NCBI GenBank assembly: GCA_946183145.1
Contig: CAMGZM010000009.1
Span: forward strand, 47,898 to 111,897
DNA: 64,000 nt
From: an uncultured Fretibacterium sp.
Lineage (GTDB): Bacteria > Synergistota > Synergistia > Synergistales > Aminobacteriaceae
Direction: 5' to 3'
Made by a program: the position numbers and the translations under genes. Shown piece after piece: positions 25,401-32,701 of the stretch. How positions within the stretch are numbered: position 1 is the first letter of the stretch; every line of letters starts with the position of its first letter. The notes below the pieces were generated by a model, which was not told the origin of the DNA, ran no database searches, and was given only the letters and a program-made list of their open reading frames with translations.

Positions 25401-27560
25401 TCAGAACTTCATCATTTCGGGAGGCTCTAAACTTGCAAACATGTACTCGGTGAAGTCAGAAATTTTATCCTCGTTGACATATGGAGTCTGAAAACGAATC
25501 GTGTGAGGGCTTCCCGTGTTTCTGAAAAGCATATCGCCTTTACCCGTGAGAGTCGTTGCGTCATTGTTGCCGATAATGTTCTTTGACTCTGCTTCTGCTG
25601 AAAGTGTGAATACTGCTCTTGCAGGAATGTTTGACTTTATCATTGTCGTGAAAACATCGGGCGAAGGTCTTTGCGCCGCGAGAATCATATATATTCCTGA
25701 TGCCCCGGATTTTTGCGCGAGCCTCATAATTATTCCTTCAAGCTCAGGGCCTGACGTGTAAACCAGATCTGCAAGCTCATTAATCACTATCACGATTTCG
25801 GGTAATTTGTTCGAGTCTTTCTGCTTTCGGTTGAATGAAGCGAGATTCCTCACACGCGACGAGGCAAAAGCGGCTGTTCTCTTCTCCATCTCATCATATG
25901 CCCATGTCAGAGCCTTAACCGCCGAGTCAGGGTCATAAACAGGAGGTGCGATAAGGTGCGGGAGTCCGTCATAAACAGCGAACTCAACATGACGCGGATC
26001 AATCAGAATCACACGCAAATCTTCCGGCTTTCTCCTGTAACACATGCTCATTATGCACGAGTTCACGAACATGCTCCGTCCTGAACCTGTATTCCCCGCA
26101 ATGAGCAAGTGAGGCATTTCCTCAAGCCCTGCGACAGAAATTTTCCCGTTGACCTTAACGCCGAGGGGAAGAGGGAGTCTTGCTGACGATGAAGTGTATT
26201 CGTCGCTCTCGATGATGTTGCGTAATGCTATAGTCTTTTGGTCTGAACGCGGGACTTCGATGCCTACATAGCGAGTGCCTAAGATGGGGGCTTCGATTCT
26301 CACGGCCATTACAGCGAGGGACATTGCGAGGTCTTCAGAGAGCCCGGAGATTCGGTTGACTTTTGTCCCCGGCGCAAGCTCTAGCTGATACTGAATGAAC
26401 GTTGATCCCGTAACGATATGAGCGACAGAGGAATTTACGCCGAAAGTTTTCAGCGTTGTGGTGATAGTCTTTGCCTGCTTCTCGGAATGCTTGAGAATTT
26501 CACGGTCAGGCTCGGACTTTGTTCGCGGGCCGAAAATTTCAGCGGGCGGGGGAAAAGATGATTTCTCATGAAGGTACTTTGCTGTTTCCTCAGGAAGATT
26601 GAAAGCGTTTTCTGACGGTGAAGGCTGTGCTTCTGGTTTTGGCTTTTCGTCTTCATCGGCGGGAAAAGTTGTTACGGGCGGCAATGGACGGCGCAATCTC
26701 TTCATTCTCGGTGAAGGGGCTGTGCGTTTCTGCTCAGGCGCTTTCATTTCGTCCGAATCAATGAGGGCTAATGCGTTGTCAATAACTTCTACAGCGTTGC
26801 TCATAACATTTTCGGGCAGAATGTCAATCTCTTCATATTGCGGCTCTTCTGGCGCGGGTCTCAATGTCGGCGGCTGGAATTCGATTTTTGTCGGCGGAAC
26901 ATCAGCAACATAATCATCATTCTGTTCATATTTGGGAGTCTGGTAAATTGGCTCTGGTATGCTGTCTTGATATTCTTCTTCTTCTGGTTCGGACTCTGTT
27001 TGCATGCGTTCGCGGTGATTTGATTTCTTCCTGTGATGAAATTTCAGCTTCGGCAATTTCGGGAGCCGTATACGTATCTTGAGAAGAACATTGAGAATCT
27101 TTGAGCCGAAAAATACCGCTGAGAGCAAAAATAATCCGATTGTGATCAGCAGTGTGATGAATGTCCCGGCATTAAGCACGAAAAATTTTGCGAGTCCTCC
27201 GCCTATAGTCCCAGGCGTGAACAGCAACATTTCAGAAGTCCAGCCCGATTCGCGCAGCAGTCCCAAGAGAAACGAGAACGATATATAGAGCATGAGAGTC
27301 CCGAATAACTGCCGCCTGAATTTCGGTATTCTGAACTTCAAGAGCTTTGCGGCGCACGTATAAAGAAAGAAAAGAATCGGAAGTATCACCGCTCCTCCCC
27401 AGACACCCCGCAAATATCCGCCGAATTTCCTCCCAGCCTCGCCCGCTAATGAGCTGTCGAAAAATGACATTATGCAATATATGCACGCGATGACAAGAAA
27501 GAACATAAGCATCTCTGACCAGCTGCCTTTGTTTTCCTCAGTGGCGCGTCTCCTGCTCAA
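25401..27560 (-). CDS. ftsK: FtsK/SpoIIIE-like DNA translocase with altered Walker motifs and no gamma domain
   Basis: A 719-residue protein. About four membrane helices lie in residues 15-175, then a Pro/Glu-rich linker to about 330, then an FtsK motor domain (AKTITTTLKTFGV onward). The motor keeps the family outline (PHLLIAGNTGSGRS, LAAQRPSPDVFT, TGKGDMLF). However, Walker A reads GNTGSGRS (489-496), with Arg495 in place of lysine, and Walker B reads VIVINELADL, with Asn594 where Asp is usual. The protein ends soon after the motor, so the DNA-orienting gamma winged helix is absent. Family members pump chromosomal DNA through the septum. This one may be a weak or inactive motor, a structural divisome part, or work differently. 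It lies downstream of mltG. Confidence 0.88.
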   Translation of the reverse strand: MSRRRATEENKGSWSEMLMFFLVIACIYCIMSFFDSSLAGEAGRKFGGYLRGVWGGAVILPILFFLYTCAAKLLKFRIPKFRRQLFGTLMLYISFSFLLGLLRESGWTSEMLLFTPGTIGGGLAKFFVLNAGTFITLLITIGLFLLSAVFFGSKILNVLLKIRIRLPKLPKLKFHHRKKSNHRERMQTESEPEEEEYQDSIPEPIYQTPKYEQNDDYVADVPPTKIEFQPPTLRPAPEEPQYEEIDILPENVMSNAVEVIDNALALIDSDEMKAPEQKRTAPSPRMKRLRRPLPPVTTFPADEDEKPKPEAQPSPSENAFNLPEETAKYLHEKSSFPPPAEIFGPRTKSEPDREILKHSEKQAKTITTTLKTFGVNSSVAHIVTGSTFIQYQLELAPGTKVNRISGLSEDLAMSLAVMAVRIEAPILGTRYVGIEVPRSDQKTIALRNIIESDEYTSSSARLPLPLGVKVNGKISVAGLEEMPHLLIAGNTGSGRSMFVNSCIMSMCYRRKPEDLRVILIDPRHVEFAVYDGLPHLIAPPVYDPDSAVKALTWAYDEMEKRTAAFASSRVRNLASFNRKQKDSNKLPEIVIVINELADLVYTSGPELEGIIMRLAQKSGASGIYMILAAQRPSPDVFTTMIKSNIPARAVFTLSAEAESKNIIGNNDATTLTGKGDMLFRNTGSPHTIRFQTPYVNEDKISDFTEYMFASLEPPEMMKF

Positions 27561-27575
27561 AATTTTATCCTCCTT

Positions 27576-28676
27576 CTATCTTGATGAACGTATTTGTCTC
27601 TTGTTTGCTTCGTGTTCCCTGTTTGTCTTTGCGAATTGGTGATAGCCGTCTCTGCCAGCAACGTAATACAAGTAATCGTTAAATTCAGGGTCAAGCGCGG
27701 CTCCCCATGCCTCAATCCCGGGAACGCAGATAGGCCGCGGCGGAAGTCCTTTGTACCTGTATGTGTTGTAGGGCGAGTCTATTTCGAGGTCTTTGTAGAG
27801 GACTCGTGTGAGCTTTTTCCCTTTCAGCCTCCATGCGTATACGACAGTCGCATCAATCTGCAATAACATATTCTTCCGCAATCTGTTGTGAATGACTCCC
27901 GCAACTGTCCTGCATTCGGAGTCGTGCAGAACTTCACGCTCAACCATCGAGGCAACAATTGACGCTTCACGGATGTCGTCAGAAGTCAGATTGTGTTCTG
28001 TGATGAATTTCCCCCAGTGATCCCACCACGCAGAGGAGGAACGGCTCACAATTTCGTCTGCTGTCCTGTCAACAAGCATATACGTTTCAGGCATGAGGAA
28101 AGCGGCGCGGGTATATTCATCTTCGGGAAGTTCCTTGAGAATCGCAAGCAATTTCGGCGGGTAATTCTTGTTGTTCATGAGGGCTTCTGAGACTGCCTCA
28201 CGGTTCACTTTCCTGTCCTGACTCTCAAGCGAATCAATCAGCGCGAAAATGTCGAGGCCGGGAAGAACCTGCGCTTTCAGCAACGCGGGTTTGAGTGTGC
28301 GCAGCTGCCGTGCTACGTTCCATGCGTCAGAAGGCACAACGCTGTAATGTCCTGCGCGAATCTTCCTGTCGAGTCCGAATTTTATCATCCACTTTGCAAG
28401 CTCAATAGGAGTCCCGCTCTCTAATGCTCCGTGAATCTCAAAAGCTCTCGCTGCCTGTGAAGCTGTCATGCCCTGCTCAACAACTACTGTTACTTTTTCG
28501 CCTTCAGGAATAGGAATGACATACTCCCAGAAAGAAGCAGGGACTTTGAGATGATATGACGAGTAAGAAGCCGCCGCGAGAATGAAAAAGAGCAGGAAAA
28601 AAATTATGCCGGAGAAAATGAATCTTCGTTTGCGTTTATGCTGTCTTGGGGTTAATGAGTGTGATTTTCTTTGCAA
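27576..28676 (-). CDS. mltG: Endolytic murein transglycosylase MltG
   Basis: A 366-residue inner-membrane protein: basic start, one membrane helix (about 20-42), a LysM-like region, then the YceG/MltG catalytic domain. Visible: the catalytic-glutamate segment VASMVEREVLHDSECRTVAG, then HNRLRKNMLLQIDATVVYAW, and DSPYNTYRYKGLPPRPICVP, all characteristic of the family. It cuts nascent glycan strands and is thought to set their length. It precedes the FtsK-like gene by 15 nt. No terminator was seen between it and the pilin operon end. Confidence 0.94.
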   Translation of the reverse strand: MQRKSHSLTPRQHKRKRRFIFSGIIFFLLFFILAAASYSSYHLKVPASFWEYVIPIPEGEKVTVVVEQGMTASQAARAFEIHGALESGTPIELAKWMIKFGLDRKIRAGHYSVVPSDAWNVARQLRTLKPALLKAQVLPGLDIFALIDSLESQDRKVNREAVSEALMNNKNYPPKLLAILKELPEDEYTRAAFLMPETYMLVDRTADEIVSRSSSAWWDHWGKFITEHNLTSDDIREASIVASMVEREVLHDSECRTVAGVIHNRLRKNMLLQIDATVVYAWRLKGKKLTRVLYKDLEIDSPYNTYRYKGLPPRPICVPGIEAWGAALDPEFNDYLYYVAGRDGYHQFAKTNREHEANKRQIRSSR

Positions 28677-28740
28677 GTTTGGGACACATCCTGTGTGTTA
28701 TTTTTCGCATATTATACAGGATATGCCCCGCGTGAAAATT

Positions 28741-29232
28741 TTAATCGGGCGGATTTTCGCTGAGTCTTATTCGTCCTTCTGTTACTGCGATTATTACGTA
28801 ATACTTTTCACCCTGATAGTCCGTTACTGTTATCGTTCCTCCCGTATTGCTTCCTCCGTTTGTGAAGCGTTTGTTCATTACGTTGTAGGTTATTTTGCCG
28901 TTAGTGCCAACAAAATTATCGGTGTATGAACATCCTGCTGAGGCTTTGAAACGTGGTTTTTCGTAATTCTCATCGCCAGGCCATTTTATTGTTACGTAAT
29001 ATTCTTTTACGCCGTCTGCTTTTGTCTCGAAATCCATATCCATATCAAAGCCTACGTGCATTCTGTCGGCCTTCTGAATCGTGCGGTAAATATACGCCGC
29101 GAGTCTTTCGGCTTCATGCTGCGCTGTCTGTTTTGCTGATGCTGATGACAGGGACATTGCCGCATAAGTGATCGACATTACCAGAAGACTTATTATCAGT
29201 TCTGCCGCTGTAAAAGCTCTGCGTTTTTTCAT
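28741..29232 (-). CDS. Minor pilin / pseudopilin with prepilin N-terminus
   Basis: A 163-residue protein starting with a basic leader and RAFTAAELIISLLVMS. The cleavage site would be Ala|Phe rather than the usual Gly|Phe, and Glu is at mature position 5. It has one hydrophobic helix (about 7-30) and a globular beta-rich domain. It resembles the next gene upstream in the helix-proximal region (DRMHVGFDMD against DRIKVGFEME), suggesting duplication. Likely a minor type IV pilus or type II secretion pseudopilin. AGGA lies 8 nt before the ATG, and the gene is 10 nt behind its paralog. Confidence 0.8.
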   Translation of the reverse strand: MKKRRAFTAAELIISLLVMSITYAAMSLSSASAKQTAQHEAERLAAYIYRTIQKADRMHVGFDMDMDFETKADGVKEYYVTIKWPGDENYEKPRFKASAGCSYTDNFVGTNGKITYNVMNKRFTNGGSNTGGTITVTDYQGEKYYVIIAVTEGRIRLSENPPD

Positions 29233-29242
29233 TTTCCTCTTC

Positions 29243-29713
29243 CTAAAAATTCATAATTGTATCTTGTGATGTTATAAGCACGTAATAAGGTGATAAATTT
29301 GTTGCTGATGTTATTGCTATGTATTTGTGTTTTGTTCCTGTACTGTTGTCCGTCACAGAAATTTTTGCTCCTCTCGGATAAGTTTTGCAGTCATATTTCA
29401 GTTTGTTTTCTGTACAGTTGAGAGCCGTATACGTCAAACCCTCGCTTATGTCAAAAAAAGGTTCTTTTATGCCGTTATGCTCCCATGAAACACAGAGTCT
29501 ATTGCCTGATATTTCCATCTCAAAGCCTACCTTTATGCGGTCAGATTTATTTGCGAGCCTCGTAATATATGCCGCAACTTTCTCAGCCTCGCGCTTAGGA
29601 GTCTGATCTGTTGTATGATAACTCAGAATCATAACACCTGACATAATGGACATTATAGATACGCTCATTAAGACTTCTATTAGTGTGAAACCTATTTTTC
29701 TTTTACTTCCCAT
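29243..29713 (-). CDS. Minor pilin / pseudopilin with canonical prepilin signal
   Basis: A 156-residue protein from the ATG at 29713, which has a GGAGGGGG site 8 nt upstream; the longer frame to 29731 is less likely. It begins MGSKRKIGFTLIEVL: Gly|Phe cleavage and Glu5, a textbook type IV prepilin signal. The C-terminal domain contains a Cys pair that could form a disulfide. It overlaps the end of the PilM-PilN gene by 11 nt. Paralogous to the following gene. Probably GspH/FimT-like, assembled at the tip or base of a pilus or pseudopilus. Confidence 0.85.
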   Translation of the reverse strand: MGSKRKIGFTLIEVLMSVSIMSIMSGVMILSYHTTDQTPKREAEKVAAYITRLANKSDRIKVGFEMEISGNRLCVSWEHNGIKEPFFDISEGLTYTALNCTENKLKYDCKTYPRGAKISVTDNSTGTKHKYIAITSATNLSPYYVLITSQDTIMNF

Positions 29714-31109
29714 GCGCTGCCCCCTCCGCATTCATCTTCAGAATGTCTTTTACTGTTAGTATGAGCTTGAAGACTTTTCGCTGCAGCTGGTCTCTTTGTG
29801 AGAAAGGAAGCAATACATTCTCAAAAAGCCCGCTCTCTTTGAGTCCTTCAGTCATAGTGATAATGTCTTTGTCTGAGGTTGCTTTTCCGTCAACAACAAC
29901 ATTGACTCCGCCGAGAGGCCCTAACGTGAAATTTGCGCTGTCGTACTTTATGCCGTTAGTCTGATTCACTTCGAGCGCGTTAAGTATTTCGAGCACGGGA
30001 ATATCACCTTTGAGGAAATCGAGAATTTTCTCTGTGTGCCGTCTTTCTGCTTCAAGCTCAGAATTTTTCTTTTCGAGCATTTGTCTTTGCGCCGCAAGTG
30101 AGTCAACGTTCCCGCGCATGTCATCAATTTTTTCATCAAGCGAGCGGATATTAATGAAAGCGTATGAGATTGTTCCTGCCGACATCATGAGGAAGCCTGC
30201 AAGGAGTCCCCATAATATGAGCCTGTTGGGGTTGAATGAGTATCTTCGGCGTTCGAGTTCTACATATTCGGCGGGCCTGAGGTCTAAACCTTCGTCGGGA
30301 TTGTCCCTGAGAGCGAGTCCCATTGCGGCGTAATATGGATCTGTTACGTTGATGATCCCCATTCCTGAGTCTGTGCTTAACTGGAAATCGACTCCCGCCA
30401 AAGCTATTTTGCTGACCTGCGCTCGCCTGTATTGAGTCGCTATGAATTGTATCGTGCTCAAGATGTCCTGAAAGTTATTGAGATTGTTGACTGTCCTGAA
30501 GAATATTCCGTAGCCTTCCCACGAAGCGACTATGTTGTGATTGTCGGCGAATATGCACAAGCCTTCTCTGAGTTCCGGGACTGCTCGGACCATCGCAAAA
30601 TTCATAGGCTCAACTGCTCCTGCGGGAATGTCTGCCCTTTTCGCGATGTCTAATATTTTGTCGACTAGTGATTTCTTTGCTGTTGCCGCGAGAACTGAAA
30701 CTTTGTCGGCTGAGTCTGAAGGTGTTTTTATGATTACAGCGTCAAAAATTGTGTCTGTTCTTGACGAAAAATATTCCTCAAAATTCAAATCAATCGTGCT
30801 GCGAATGTCCTCAATGCTCATTTTCGGGAAAACAATCGGCCTTCTTATCATTACATCGCCGGGAGGGAGTCCGATTGTTACGGGCTGGCGTATTTTCCCT
30901 GTCTTTTTCTGGAGAGCCTTGAAGCCTTCCTCAAGCAATGTGAAATCTTTTATGACTCCGTTTACTACACAGCTTTCATGAAGCTCCGCTGATGCCTGCC
31001 GGGTAATTTCTCCGTGTTCGTCAAGCTCAACGAAATATAGTGAGTCATCATGAATCGCGAGTCCCGCAAAATTCTTCTGAGCTAAATTCTTTCCTGCTCC
31101 GAATGCCAT
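29703..31109 (-). CDS. PilM-PilN fusion protein (GspL-like) of a type IV pilus system
   Basis: A 468-residue protein from the ATG at 31109, with AGGAGG 10 nt upstream. Residues 1-300 look like PilM, an actin-like cytoplasmic protein (NFAGLAIHDDSLYFVELD; IGLPPGDVMIRRPIVFPK). Then comes one membrane helix (about 307-330), a coiled coil (about 335-375) and a periplasmic ferredoxin-like domain typical of PilN. In many bacteria these are two genes; joined, they mimic GspL of type II secretion. The assembly would connect the cytoplasmic motor to the periplasm. It is translationally coupled (TGATG) to the nuclease-pilin gene upstream. Confidence 0.82.
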   Translation of the reverse strand: MAFGAGKNLAQKNFAGLAIHDDSLYFVELDEHGEITRQASAELHESCVVNGVIKDFTLLEEGFKALQKKTGKIRQPVTIGLPPGDVMIRRPIVFPKMSIEDIRSTIDLNFEEYFSSRTDTIFDAVIIKTPSDSADKVSVLAATAKKSLVDKILDIAKRADIPAGAVEPMNFAMVRAVPELREGLCIFADNHNIVASWEGYGIFFRTVNNLNNFQDILSTIQFIATQYRRAQVSKIALAGVDFQLSTDSGMGIINVTDPYYAAMGLALRDNPDEGLDLRPAEYVELERRRYSFNPNRLILWGLLAGFLMMSAGTISYAFINIRSLDEKIDDMRGNVDSLAAQRQMLEKKNSELEAERRHTEKILDFLKGDIPVLEILNALEVNQTNGIKYDSANFTLGPLGGVNVVVDGKATSDKDIITMTEGLKESGLFENVLLPFSQRDQLQRKVFKLILTVKDILKMNAEGAAHGK

Positions 31110-31834
31110 CAGAACCACACCTCCTGAAATGATAATACGTCTACTTTATGCGTTGGAGTTGACGGGGGAGTCGGCTGATATTCGTCTCTGCTTACGAGTA
31201 CCTGATACATTATTTTCCTGCTGAAAAAATTTTCCGGGAGCTGTACCCATGCCCTTATGAGATAAAATCTGTTTGTGATTGTGTAGTTGTGAGTGATCGT
31301 TTCTTCAACAGTAGGAACAGCAGTAGGGTCAGCAGGAGTTGTAACAGGAGTGTCAAATGATAGCGCAGGCATGGCCGCAAAAAGTTTCTTGTGCGCGTTC
31401 GTGTTGCCGTAATTGTTTGCCCAATTGTTGCGGTCTGTTGTGCTGAAAGTCGTGTTTCCTTCTCCACTTGCATCAAATGAGTAATCGAGATCGTGAATCC
31501 TCAGATGATAGCCGTTTGAATCCTCAGAAATTAATTTTGTGCCCTCGTAAAATCCTGAATATTTTAGTGCTTTAGGATAAATCCATGCTGTTCCCTCTAA
31601 TTTATGAAGTTCCTCTTTGTGTGTAATTAATCCCGGCCCTGTTTTTATCTTCAGCTTGTCTTTTGCGTCCTCAACGAGAGAGTCAAGCCTGAGCCTGTAA
31701 AGCATAATTTCTCTTTCCTCAGCGAGCGAATCAGATGACGTTTTCGAGAAGAAAAACACCTGCGCCGTAACCATAACCGTAAACATCATGAACACCATCA
31801 CATTAATCAATGATGCTCCGCGTCTCTTCTTCAC
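31109..31834 (-). CDS. Internal-start minor pilin (alternative product of the nuclease-pilin frame)
   Basis: Translation from the GTG at 31834 would give 241 residues beginning MKKRRGASLINV: a short basic leader, Gly|Ala cleavage site and a hydrophobic helix, with Asn where Glu5 is usual. It resembles PilX/GspK-type components. The GGAGGAG at 31842-31848 is one of the best ribosome sites in the window. The next three genes are also pilus parts, which supports a separate pilin product. Confidence 0.65.
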   Translation of the reverse strand: MKKRRGASLINVMVFMMFTVMVTAQVFFFSKTSSDSLAEEREIMLYRLRLDSLVEDAKDKLKIKTGPGLITHKEELHKLEGTAWIYPKALKYSGFYEGTKLISEDSNGYHLRIHDLDYSFDASGEGNTTFSTTDRNNWANNYGNTNAHKKLFAAMPALSFDTPVTTPADPTAVPTVEETITHNYTITNRFYLIRAWVQLPENFFSRKIMYQVLVSRDEYQPTPPSTPTHKVDVLSFQEVWF

Positions 31835-32698
31835 CTTAAGACTCCTCCAGTCATTTGCACATTTTCCGTCAAACGGGCATTTTCTGCATAAATTCTCATC
31901 GCGCGAAATTTCCGGGACTCCTTTCAGCGATATTACACCGAACGCAGAACGGAACAATCCGGGAAGCCCCGCTATAATCATCTCCCTTACGCTTGAAGGG
32001 CTGAATATTTCCGGCTCTTTGTCATCCTCACCGAGATATATTATTTCTACAGAAGGTATTACGCCCGTGTGTTTCCAGATAAGCCACGAGTAAATCAGGC
32101 TTTGCGACAACGGAACAGAAATATCACTCTTCATGTAGCCTTTGAACTCGAACAATCTCGCCTCGCATTTGTCCGGGTTGAACAACAGCGCGTCATAACA
32201 TCCCGCAACATTAAGTTTCACTCCGTCAAAGTCATAACACGCCTGCAATTTTTGTTCGGGGGGAATGAAAACGGTGCGCATAAATTTTTCCGGGTTTTTC
32301 TGCAATGAGGGAATGAGCGAGAAAAATTCTGACATTGCGCGAGTCCAAACGGTTATTCCTTTTGCCATTGAGAGAATCTGACCTGAGGTGTAATTTTCGG
32401 ACTCCCTCGAAAGAAACGGCATGAAAATATTTTCCCGTATTACCCCTTCAAGAGAGTCCCGGCCATGAGGAATAGACTCGGAAATTTTTCGGTGAAGGTG
32501 ATGTGATGAATCTGAAGCTGCCTCAAAGAATACCCGCGCTATATTCTTGTGGAACATTGAGCCGTAAGCGTAACCGCTGCCGTTAATGCCGATCTTCCAC
32601 ACGTCTTTGATGCCCATGTGAATCTTATAGGCCAGAAGCATGGGGCATCTTTGGCACAAAGCGGCGTTGCTCACACTGAGGAAACATGTTCCGGCCAT
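31109..32698 (-). CDS. Cas4/RecB-like PD-(D/E)XK nuclease joined in frame to a prepilin-like protein
   Basis: A 529-residue open frame with two unrelated parts. Residues 1-288 are a RecB-family nuclease: His50 (GSMFHKNIA), Asp169 (VAGCYDALL), Glu184-x-Lys186 (LFEFKGY) and the QSLIYSWL motif (199-206). Cys15 or Cys18 with Cys271, Cys274 and Cys280 are arranged like the iron-sulfur cluster of Cas4 and AddB. Residues 289-529 start with a basic prepilin-like leader, KKRRGASLINVMVFMM, and one long hydrophobic helix, followed by a globular domain. At the junction (31834) an in-frame GTG has a perfect GGAGGAG site 7 nt upstream, so the pilin part is probably also made alone. There is no stop codon between the parts. 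The gene follows the ATPase by 3 nt. Confidence 0.85.
   Translation of the reverse strand: MAGTCFLSVSNAALCQRCPMLLAYKIHMGIKDVWKIGINGSGYAYGSMFHKNIARVFFEAASDSSHHLHRKISESIPHGRDSLEGVIRENIFMPFLSRESENYTSGQILSMAKGITVWTRAMSEFFSLIPSLQKNPEKFMRTVFIPPEQKLQACYDFDGVKLNVAGCYDALLFNPDKCEARLFEFKGYMKSDISVPLSQSLIYSWLIWKHTGVIPSVEIIYLGEDDKEPEIFSPSSVREMIIAGLPGLFRSAFGVISLKGVPEISRDENLCRKCPFDGKCANDWRSLKVKKRRGASLINVMVFMMFTVMVTAQVFFFSKTSSDSLAEEREIMLYRLRLDSLVEDAKDKLKIKTGPGLITHKEELHKLEGTAWIYPKALKYSGFYEGTKLISEDSNGYHLRIHDLDYSFDASGEGNTTFSTTDRNNWANNYGNTNAHKKLFAAMPALSFDTPVTTPADPTAVPTVEETITHNYTITNRFYLIRAWVQLPENFFSRKIMYQVLVSRDEYQPTPPSTPTHKVDVLSFQEVWF
31842..31848 (-). promoter_or_regulatory. Internal ribosome binding site within the nuclease-pilin frame
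   Basis: GGAGGAG, 7 nt before an in-frame GTG, exactly at the domain boundary. Confidence 0.7.
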
Positions 32699-32701
32699 GA
32701 G

